28,979 nucleotides of DNA, from contig JANBPT010000603.1 in the NCBI GenBank assembly GCA_027575765.1, forward strand, positions 1-28,979. The letters are read 5' to 3'. Under the pieces are notes generated by a model. The model was not told where the DNA came from. It saw only the letters and a list, made by a program, of their open reading frames with translations, and did no database searches. Both the position numbers and the translations under genes were made by a program. Shown here in pieces: positions 1 to 8,665 of this stretch. The stretch is from Tieghemiomyces parasiticus. Taxonomy: Eukaryota > Kickxellomycota > Dimargaritomycetes > Dimargaritales > Dimargaritaceae. Within the stretch, counting starts at the first letter, position 1; the number at the start of each line of letters is the position of its first letter.

Positions 1-3000
1 AAGTGGCGTGCTCCGTATTCCTAGATCCGCCTTCGTACGGGGGAGCCGGAGGAGGTCGGTGCGGTAGTAAGCCCCCCGGCTAGGGGCGACCGGTCCCGTC
101 AGGCGCAAGGCCCGCTGACCCGCCTAGCTCGCTATCATCTATCTACCCCTGGCTCATAGGCCGCCGTGTCACCTCCCTGTTTGGCCTGTTGTCTAACCCC
201 ATCCTCCCTCTGGAAGCTTAGCCAGGCCAAAATGTCTCCCCTGGCCCGCGACCCGTAGGCCGGGCTCGACTTGCTCACGATAAGGCGCGGGGGGGGGTTG
301 GATAGTGACAGCTGGCTAGCCCAGTGGAAAATTCGTATCCAGCATTTCCCCCCCCCTGATTTTTTTTTTGAGCGGGTATGTCCCAGTCACTCGCCTGCCG
401 TGTGTTTACACCTTCTCGCCATCAGTGTCCATCGTGACCTCCCACTACCGCCCTTCTATACACTTCCCTCCTGTCGGCTTTGAGTCGTACTACGTGCTGA
501 CCGACTACAGTACAGGCAATTCATGTCGGGCCCTTCTCTCCCTCATCCTGTCCCCTGAGCTCAGCCCTCTGCACTACTACCTTGGGGACTCTATATATAG
601 AGAGAGAGCTCCGCGGGGCTCTCGACTGTCACCCCCAGCGCCGTTGCCCCGAATATCTTCAAGATTTCTTCGTACTCAGTTGGCCCCCGCCAATTGCTCC
701 AGCTACTTCCACAGCCCTCCGCACCCCCTCCCTCGCAACTCTGGTCCATTACCACTCCCCTACCCCACCTTTTTTTTTACCCCACAGTTGTCCACGCACC
801 ACGCTGGTACCACCCACAGCCAAGCCGCCCCCGACCCGCCCATCTTCTCTGTCCACCTAGGGAAGATCCCGCAGCCGCACTTGAACACCCCCCTCCATAT
901 TGGCCCGATTGCGAATACATACACTGTATTTTTGCCCACGGCCTCTTTATCAGGCCACCAAGTTACTTTGCACTACCCGCTCTCAGACCCATATCAGCTA
1001 AGGCTCACCGTGTGCCCTCCCCGCGTTCCTTCGCAGCGATCCAAGGTTTGCCTGGACTGGTAAGTGGCTACCGCCCCCCCCAAAGCGGCACTACTGCCTG
1101 GTACCCTCAAGCCACCTCCTGGCGGCCCCTCTCCCACTATCCCACTCTATTCGCTAGCCAAGCCATCTGGCGGAGATCCCTCGACTCCCACCCACAGTGT
1201 CGGTTGCGGCCGATGTGGAGTGTGCGACTGGCGGACCACGCGGCGCGCTCGAGGAGCAGGCTGTGCATGGCCCGGCCGCACGACCAGATCGACCTTGTGT
1301 TCTTCCACGCTTCACCACTGTCCATCAATACTCGCTTTTCCTCCGCCCGTTTTGATGGCAGTTTGCGTTCGTTACGATTTGTTCAAGCTCACTGAAAAGG
1401 GTAGGGCGGGAAAGTAGATCGTGAGTGAGTACACTAGTCGACGACGGCGTTAGGGCCTGGTACCTCGTAGCTCGACGACACTCGCCAGTACTAGCGATGT
1501 CGTCATGGCCCGGCTCCATCTTCCCGTCTGCCCCAATTTACTCTGCCTGCGACTCGCCATTCCGAGCGCCACATGACACGTCGCCGCGGTACCCTATACT
1601 TTGTCCGCCATCCCCATTGTTCCTCCCCCAGACTATCTACTGTGGCCAACGTCCGGGCGCCGAGCTTACTACACGCCCCTTGCGGCGTAGGCCAGGGGCA
1701 GACATCGGCCGCTTGCGCCTGGACTGACATCCTGCTCGCCTCTCGCCCCAACCTAGCCGCCTGATCTAACTCTATGTCTAACTAAGTTACCGCCGCCTTG
1801 ATCTCATCGCCATGACCTCACCTCACCCCACCGCGCTTGCACATTTTACACCGTGGCCCACCCCGCTTGACGATTTTTCTACGCCGATAACCGGCCGCCT
1901 TATCACCGATGCAGCCAACCGCCCTACCCTGCCCTTCTGCCCGCTCGCCAGTGCACCGCTCTCCTTGAGGGCAACGTAGTCCCTCCCTTCTTTTTTTGCT
2001 AGAGGTAGGTCCTCTCTCAGTTTCCGCCTGGCCTCCAAACTCCGTGCTCGCAGTCGGAACCCGCCTCTACACTCGGTGGCCGACTTGCCTCCCCCTGCAG
2101 TTACCGCGCCGACCAATCGTCGTCGGTCTAGCGAGTAGTGATAATTCAGACTCCGCTGGCCGGCCTGCCCACCCCCCCTCTCCCATGCTGCCGATGGAGA
2201 CCAGCCCCCCCACTTGTATGCAGCCGGCGCCATATATATACCTGCCGTGTTTCCTCCTCCTTCCCATGGATTGGCCCACTGCCCTCCTTGGCCGATTCTA
2301 ACGCGGACCTTCTACTACCTCCTCTGCTTGTTGTCTCGCCCGTATAGCTCCTGTGTGCTTCAGTGCCCTGCCAATCTCGCGCGTGCCTTCCCACCTCAGG
2401 TGACCAGCTTCCGCAATTGACCCAACTGCATCGCCACCGCCGTCCCACACCGTGCCTTCCACTCTCTCCCTAGACTCCTCGTCGAGGCCCCGCTTTCCCC
2501 CCCTGGCCTTCCAATTCGCTTATTGTTGCCGACCCTTCCCGTATTCGAACAAATCTCGTTTACCGCTCCGCCCATCGTTGCACAGCCTGCCATCTTGTAG
2601 GTAAGCCTAGATACCCATGGCACAGCCCGCTTTGCCACCCTCCGTTTGTCCGATGGGGCTCGCCAACTGCAACGCCCTTCGGATTGATTGCATCAGTTTG
2701 ACTTGCGATGCGTAAACCAGTCTCCCCACCCGCAGTCTGAGGGGCAGGCGGGGACTGGCGGCACCGCAAGTTCAATCCGTCCGGCGCGCCTAGGGCCTCT
2801 CCAGCCTGACGTTTAGTGATGTATGCCCGGTGGGCTTGTAAAATATCCGGTCGATTGAATGCACTCCAAATAACTTGGCGCTATGCATGCTAGGTTAGAG
2901 TCCCCCCCTACCGTATCGCCTTTACACACCGAGGGCGATGGAGGCGGATGAGGTACGCGCGCCAGTCAGCAGGGGGGGGGAGTAAGGGGGAGGGGAGAAG

Positions 3001-3098
3001 GACGGACTTCTGTCCGCCCCGCATTCACTGTGTGGTACAGACCCAATGCCCTCCCCTTTCTCGCTTCAACCCCTCACTCTACAGCGGCAGCCGCCACC
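1..3098. other. Gene-free pyrimidine-rich region upstream of ATE1
   Basis: I see no supportable gene here. The + strand is rich in C and T runs, which leaves long open frames in several phases at once (for example 368-1063, which has no internal ATG, and 694-1395). Their translations are low-complexity Pro/Ser/Leu/His stretches with no recognisable domain. Items present: a 14-bp palindrome CTCTATATATAGAG at 589-602, a TATATATA tract near 2233-2241, and a G-rich stretch at 2972-2995. No tRNA or rRNA was recognised by eye. The skew resembles the pyrimidine-rich leaders that precede the other + strand genes in this window, so part of it may be promoter or transcribed leader of ATE1. Confidence 0.5.
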
Positions 3099-3432
3099 AT
3101 GGCGTATTTAAGCCCACCTGATTCCTCCCTTCCTGGGTGACGCCCACCGGTTGGAGCCTTTTTTTTCCACTAACCATCAGTGAATGGGCGTCGTGATTGC
3201 CACACCTTTCTTCCTTAAACCTATTTATCATTTTTCAATATTGCCCTTTTTCACTTAACTCTGATATACCGCTAACATCTTTGCTACCCCCCTTCACTAT
3301 TCTCCACACTTGTCTCCTCCTCCTAGCACGTACGAAAACGCACACAAAAATGCGCCTGGTACCCCGTGCCAGGTAAAACGTTCCGTCGCGTATTCTGACT
3401 GGTCGGAGAGTTTTATGGCCGCTGGGCTTTAA
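3099..3432 (+). promoter_or_regulatory. Cluster of short upstream ORFs before ATE1
   Basis: Four short ATG-started frames lie within 625 bases of the ATE1 start: 3099-3140 (13 codons, in the exact context GCCGCCACCATGG), 3184-3258 (24 codons), 3350-3376 (8 codons, A at -3) and 3415-3432 (5 codons). All stop before the ATE1 ATG and none is in one frame with it through to the gene. If the transcript starts upstream of 3099 they would lower or regulate ATE1 translation. The transcription start is unknown, so the role is inferred. Confidence 0.35.
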
Positions 3433-3722
3433 CCTTGTTCAGTACTGCTATAGTTTTTCGATCCTCAGCTCTTTCCTTTACCTCTAAGGGCTCGCTACGG
3501 CCTCACCTATCCTTCAAGCCTCACCCTCCCCCCGCTAGTCACCCATATCGGCCCAGCCACTATCCTAGTTCCCCTGTTGTCCCTCGTCTGCACTGTGACT
3601 TCCCTTCTGAAGCCCCACTTTACCTGCGTACCGTGGACTTCGCGCACAAACCATTTGGCTCGCCACCTCCGACTTCCCTCCGACCACCAGTCACCGAAGC
3701 CAATACTCCCGAACGGTACACC

Positions 3723-5555
3723 ATGACTCAAAACCCACCTTCCGCCCCACTTTCAGCCCGCCAGGGATCGCCACCCCTCCCGTCCAGTGAGGTCATCCCT
3801 GGTGAATGGTACCAGTACGACAAGTGCAGTTATTCGACCCCGAACCGTTCTTATAGCCAGTACATTATGCACGCCAACAGTCTCACCGCTCACGACTACC
3901 AGACCCTGGTTAACCGTAATTGGCGGCGGTCGGGCCAGTCCCTGTATCGGCGGGACACGTTTAACTCCTGCTGCAACCCCTATGCTATCCGTCTGCGCGT
4001 CGACCAGTACCGACCCTCCCGCTCCAACCGCCGTACAGTCAACCGGGTCAACCGCTTTCTGCGCACCCCGCCCGCTAAGAGCAGCACGTTCAGTGTTGCC
4101 CGTCGCCCACCACCCCCCACGGGCCCCCTCCCGCTGGGCAGCCTCCCGCCCCGGCGCGAGCGCGGTGTAGACCCCAACAATATGTACATGCGCCAGTACC
4201 CCACATTTGACCAATGCGTCCTGGACGGCAGTGACTACACCAAGAGTCCTGACATTTTGCAGCGCTTGACCGTGGAGACCGTGCCGGCCCGGTACGAGGC
4301 CGAATCATACGACGTCTATCTTCGCTACCAGAAGCACGTGCACAACGACGACCCCTCCCGCCGGGGTCCCGACGGCTACACCCGTTTCCTGGTGGCGAGT
4401 CCGCTTAAGCTTGAGCCCTTCGATGGCTCCTTACCCGTCGACGCCCTGTATCCAGCCCACCTGCCCGCTGCCGAGTGGCCCTACGTTTCGGCTGACCCTG
4501 CCGACTCAGATGACGAACTGTCGCCCCCGTCTGGAACCCACCACAGCTTCGGGTCCTCCCCATCATCCTTTACGGTGACTCCCGATTTCGGCCCCACCAT
4601 GGTCGGCTCGGCCCTGTCCGCCGACCTGGCCGGAGTGACCGCCTATGGCACCTACCACCAACAGTACAGGCTGGACGGGGTCTTGATTGCCGTGGGCGTC
4701 ATTGACATTCTACCCACGTCCGTGTCCTCAGTCTACCTGTTTTATGAACCGGCCTATGAGCACCTAAACCTAGGCAAGTACTCGTCCATCCGGGAGGCCA
4801 TGTTCACCCGGCGCCTACGAGAGACCTACCCGGTAGCTTTGCGCGCGTTACGGTACTACACCATGGGGTACTACATTCACGCCTGCCCCAAGATGCAGTA
4901 CAAGGGCGATCTGCTACGGCCCTCCCAGCTGCTGGACCCCGTCACTTTCGCCTGGGTGGATTACGCCGATGCTGCTCCCATCCTTGACCGCTGCGCGCAC
5001 ACCTCGCTCGTGCCCGTGGCCATCCCCCACCCGTCAGCATTGGACTCCGCCCCAGCTGCCCGATCTCTGACTCCCTGGTACCTCCGCACTCCGCAGGACC
5101 CGGCCTACCCGAACAAGCGTCTGGTGACCGCCAATATTAGCCGGCACCTGGGGCTCCCGGCCTTGGGCTCGGTCCCCCCGGCCGAGATGCCCGCCGAAGT
5201 GTGGGATGCCGTTAATGTCAAATGCGGTGACCATATCTACCCAGCCCGATTCGCGCTTTGTAGTTTCCCCCTTCTCCGGTTTAAGTTGGTCCAGTATTAC
5301 CAGGTTGTCGGCCACGAACTTGCTGCCACTCTGATTGTGGAGGTCACCGATTGTGTGCGCCGCAAGTACAGGGCCGTACTCGGCAGCCTCGCCGTGACCA
5401 TTCCTTCCCCTACTAACGACGAGGAGGATGGTGATAACGGGGACGATATGGGCGAAGATGAGGAGGAGGAGGAATTCTACCGTGGTTATGCCGAGTTTTC
5501 ACAGCTGGATGATGCTGAGCTCTCCAAACGCGGAGTATCTATTGTTAGCCGCTAA
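3723..5555 (+). CDS. ATE1: Arginyl-tRNA--protein transferase (ATE1)
   Basis: Single-exon gene, 610 aa. ATE1 transfers Arg from Arg-tRNA to N-terminal Asp, Glu or oxidised Cys, creating N-degrons of the Arg/N-degron pathway in cytosol and nucleus. The N-terminal domain spans about residues 27-115, with the family signatures DYQ (58-60), WRRSG (67-71) and CC at 83-84. The C-terminal transferase domain is unmistakable: YLRYQKHVH near 199-207, TRFLVASPL near 220-228, YHQQYRLDG at 311-319, AVGVIDILP at 323-331 and IHACPKMQYKG at 385-395. An acidic tail follows (about 566-584). The start is the ATG at 3723 (context CACCATGA). The frame is open further upstream to about 3435 but has no other ATG, and homologues start close to this point. 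Oddity: the usual CGYC motif reads CSYS (C35, S38), and the WAHS motif is altered to HANS. The region between the domains (about 116-300) is Pro/Ser-rich and longer than usual. Confidence 0.95.
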   Translation: MTQNPPSAPLSARQGSPPLPSSEVIPGEWYQYDKCSYSTPNRSYSQYIMHANSLTAHDYQTLVNRNWRRSGQSLYRRDTFNSCCNPYAIRLRVDQYRPSRSNRRTVNRVNRFLRTPPAKSSTFSVARRPPPPTGPLPLGSLPPRRERGVDPNNMYMRQYPTFDQCVLDGSDYTKSPDILQRLTVETVPARYEAESYDVYLRYQKHVHNDDPSRRGPDGYTRFLVASPLKLEPFDGSLPVDALYPAHLPAAEWPYVSADPADSDDELSPPSGTHHSFGSSPSSFTVTPDFGPTMVGSALSADLAGVTAYGTYHQQYRLDGVLIAVGVIDILPTSVSSVYLFYEPAYEHLNLGKYSSIREAMFTRRLRETYPVALRALRYYTMGYYIHACPKMQYKGDLLRPSQLLDPVTFAWVDYADAAPILDRCAHTSLVPVAIPHPSALDSAPAARSLTPWYLRTPQDPAYPNKRLVTANISRHLGLPALGSVPPAEMPAEVWDAVNVKCGDHIYPARFALCSFPLLRFKLVQYYQVVGHELAATLIVEVTDCVRRKYRAVLGSLAVTIPSPTNDEEDGDNGDDMGEDEEEEEFYRGYAEFSQLDDAELSKRGVSIVSR

Positions 5556-6561
5556 GTGTCTGAGCCCCAATCCTGCTGCAGAGTTGGTGGGTTGGCCCAC
5601 CTCCGCTCTTCCCGCTGTTACCAGATTGGCCCGTCAGGGGAGTGTGCGCCTGTCTTTGTAGCTCAACTTTATCCGCCGATAGCCGTCTTCCAGCTTGATC
5701 AACCCTTAACCGATTAATTGTTACCCTCTAATTCCGGCGAACCTCAGCCATTCGTCCTCATTTTTCTGGTTCTCCGTCAGCCCATCCTGTACAATGCCAT
5801 GTAGAAACCACACTCGACTACTTCCCCAGTTTTTTTTTTTAAATTTCCTCATCTAGATTCGCTCGCTCGCGTCTGTTAATCCATGTTGTTCTCCTCCCTT
5901 TTTTTTAAGTTCATTTGTCACTAATACCTTTCCTGTTATCCATTGCTCAGATATCTAACCAATCGTTACACACAATTTCCGTTTCTAATCGTTGAAGGCA
6001 GGCTCTACTGTGCGCTAGCTCCCCCACTCTGTTTACTTGACCTTCCGAGTCGTTCAGTGTACCGTCCATCCTTGCTTATTATATATATATATAAAGACGT
6101 ATCGTATTACTCAACTAGCCCACTGTTACCTTGGAATCCCGCCTGGTGGTGCCTGTAACAGCCACTTGTTTGGTAACCAACATCCGGTACGGATCGACAG
6201 ATTTGCGTCTCGCCCACTTCCCAAATGATATAAGCACAAGGATTTATAGCACGGCGTTACTGCGAACGCTAAGAGGTTTGGGCTAGTGGCAACAAAAAAA
6301 AACGCGACAATGGTCCGTGGAGGTGAGGATAGACCGATACATATATAGTAATAATAAAAAAAGAAGACCGATGATGGTTGTTGATGAGGGGTGAAAGTAA
6401 CGAAGCGGTGACACGGGTGTATGGTTCAAGGTATATGGAGGAGGAGGCCATGGTCTTGAACAGAGATACCACCTCATTAGCAAGGCAGGTGCCGTGCGCC
6501 CATGGGGAGAGAAAGAGAGGGAGGGTGGGTGGGAGAGAGAGAGAGAGAGAGAGAGGGAATA
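5556..6561. other. Convergent intergenic region between ATE1 and VPS26
   Basis: This stretch holds the 3' flanks of two converging genes. There are T runs at about 5830-5839 and 5899-5907, an AT-repeat palindrome TTATATATATATATAA at 6079-6094, and A runs at about 6294-6303 and 6356-6363 that would be T runs on the VPS26 strand. I see no coding region. Short frames here lack domain features. Confidence 0.6.
6533..6555. repeat. (GA)n microsatellite in VPS26 3' flank
   Basis: An uninterrupted GA dinucleotide run of 23 bases lies seven bases past the VPS26 stop codon. On the gene's own strand it is a (TC)n tract at the start of the 3' UTR. More loosely purine-rich sequence extends left to about 6507. 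Confidence 0.85.
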
Positions 6562-8665
6562 CTAAAACTCGGCCATGGGGCCCGTCGTCGTGGTCGCAGG
6601 TGACATGGAGTTCTGATACCCTGCGGCGGCTGACGTATTAGGGTCGTTTCCCAGGGGGTCCCGGCTCGGCAGGGGGGACCGGGCCCGGGCGGGCGGGTCG
6701 CTCTGCCCCTCTAGTGGTTCATCATTCCGGTGGTCCGCGGACGACCCCAGAGTAGTGGTAGTAGTAGTAGTAGTACCGTGGTTACCACCCCGGGCCTCCG
6801 AGTCGTTCCCGCGGAACGAGGACGCGGAGGGCAGAGGTTCCCGGTGGGCGGCACGTTGGGTTTGCTGTTGCTGCTGTTGGGCCTGCTCCGCTTCCTCGTC
6901 ATCATCTACAATTTGGCCTTCAGGTTTACGGAAGATGGTAATCTCCTGCTGCTTAAAGTACCGCCGATTTTCCTCGTCAATGAGGACCAAGTTGAGGTAG
7001 TAACGCGTCGAGAACTTCTTGTTCACATCCCGGTAGGTCGGGGTCAGCTCAAAACCGCCCAGGAACAGGCGAATCGGGATGGTCTCGCCTGGGTAGTTAG
7101 ATGGTGAAGGAGAGTAGGGTGGGTTAGCAAGGATATATAAATAAACCCTCAGAAGACGTTAGCCGAGCACGAACGTGTAACAAGCTCAAAGATGGCAGCT
7201 AAGAAGGCGTTCTACCTTCTTCTTCCGCTTCACCTCCTCATCATTGGTTTTATCCCGTTGCCTTGACATTCACTTACCTCGTACGGGTGCCCCGTCCATA
7301 ATCTCAAATTTGGTAATCGTCTCGCTTTCGTTGTACTGGTTGGGTGCAGCGCCGGTAGTCTCGCGGCGGATGATGGACAACTCCATGTGCTTGATCTTAA
7401 TACGCACCAGGAGAAAATAAATCTTGCCCACAATCACATCTTTGAGGCTGTACTTGGACTTATTATACTCAAACTCAATGTGGAGGCAGTCCTCGATACC
7501 CACTTCCATCTTGATTGAGTTGTTGATCTCCGGGGGCATGCGGTACGAGTACACCCACAAGTCGCGTTCCTTGATCAGGTCGCCGAACCGCCGGGCCACC
7601 GTGACCCGCACAAAATATCTGGGTACGCGCCGTGGGTAATCATGCAAAAGGGGAGGGGGCGGGTGGTGAAAATTGGGATGAGGCGCGTGGCTGCCAAGTG
7701 AAAGCCTTTCACATTATTCGATACTCGACTGTACGGACCGCTCTATTACAACCGCAATCAGTCGGCAGTACTTACCTTAGCTTAACATTAATGCCGTGAT
7801 AGCTTTCAAATTGCTTCTCGACATTCTTAAATTCAAAGTCAAAGTTGGTGTTTTGGCGCATCTCGCCGGGTACTGCAAGTTCCTGGGCTAGCGAAGTGAA
7901 CTCATATTTGTTGCCCCGGTCGTAGAAGAGTTCTGAAGGGGTGGGTGGGAGGCGGAACGAGATATTCGGGTGCACCGGTGAGTTTAAGGTATCCGGTGGA
8001 ACGGGCGTCGTCTTGGGATACAGCTAGAGAGACCCACGACGTGCTGGCGGGACAGGATCTATGGACTATTTGCCCGGGTTCTCCTTCTCCCCTATCTACT
8101 CAATGTACTTACCAATGGCACCCACAAACTCCACTTTAATTCCGTTGTGCTCGAGCCGCTTTCCGTCCTTGACGCGAACGACTACCTGTAGAGAGGTGAG
8201 GGGTTAAAGCGGAAGGGAGCGTGCATTCAAAAGCCGTAGAGTTAGCCTTCCTCACCATGCCACCCATACTTCGTGAAAGGGACCTGGTTCTACACGACTT
8301 GGTGGTGAAGAGGGGGAGGGGAAACTCACCTTGCCCGTGACGGACTCGCCGTCAAAGTACAGCGGCATCTTTTCCCGACGGTCCTTATCGACGCGCACGT
8401 CGACCATTTGCCGTTCTTGCTGGCTAGTGAAGAGGATTTGGACGTCAGCGGGTGAGCCGAACCCGAACAGGCTCTGTATTAATAGGGATAGGTATATGGT
8501 ATTTGGCGGCGTTGAGAACGGCCAGTATGTAGTATGAGGTTAGTACTGTGCTTGGTGTTGTCGCTGGCAGCGCATGCGTGATGTGACGAGACTTGGGAAT
8601 TCGGTCCCGAATGCTACAGCCAGCCTAAGGCCTGGCATGGGATGGGCACTTACAGCGACAGACAT
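6562..8665 (-). CDS. VPS26: Retromer subunit VPS26, six exons
   Basis: Arrestin-fold subunit of the endosomal retromer, which with VPS35 and VPS29 recycles cargo to the Golgi. Exons, in coding order: 8665-8654, 8473-8330, 8185-8113, 7932-7776, 7618-7278, 7088-6562. All five introns are GT-AG (144-189 bp), and the joined frame gives 417 aa. Signatures seen: [10 protein letters not shown] (exon 2), EFVGAIELF across exons 3/4, [20 protein letters not shown] and [13 protein letters not shown] (exon 5), [11 protein letters not shown] across exons 5/6, and [16 protein letters not shown] with RRYFKQQEI (exon 6). The conserved core ends near residue 305. A tail of about 110 residues follows, with acidic, Gln-, Thr- and Pro-rich low complexity, ending in MAEF; animal VPS26 is about 330 aa. 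The first coding exon holds only four codons, and its ATG has A at -3. A 7-codon upstream ORF lies at 8747-8724. Exon joins are inferred from homology and splice consensus. Confidence 0.93.
6751..6777 (-). repeat. Coding ACT trinucleotide repeat (poly-Thr) in VPS26
   Basis: On the coding strand ACT/ACC codons repeat and encode eight Thr in the C-terminal tail of VPS26. A second coding repeat of CAA/CAG at 6862-6879 encodes six Gln. Both keep frame and are likely to vary in length between strains. Confidence 0.8.

Noticed and set aside
589..602. Palindrome CTCTATATATAGAG as a TATA box
   Set aside because: No gene follows within a plausible distance on either strand, so a promoter role is unsupported.
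368..1063. 231-codon open frame on the + strand
   Set aside because: It begins at TTG, contains no ATG, overlaps other open frames, and translates to Pro/Ser/His-rich low complexity explained by C/T-rich DNA.
2631..2639. TTTGCCACC, exact complement of the yeast proteasome-associated control element
   Set aside because: A nine-base match is reasonably likely by chance in 29 kb, it is about 1.1 kb from ATE1 and not near PSMD5, and the Rpn4 factor is an ascomycete system.
2771..2779. tRNA B-box-like sequence GTTCAATCC
   Set aside because: No A-box at a proper distance and no cloverleaf could be drawn. Other B-box-like matches (for example near 5697 and 24679) also fail.
3435..3722. 96-codon N-terminal extension of ATE1 resembling a mitochondrial presequence
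   Set aside because: It would start at TTG with no in-frame ATG before 3723. The ATG at 3723 has a good context and agrees with family length.
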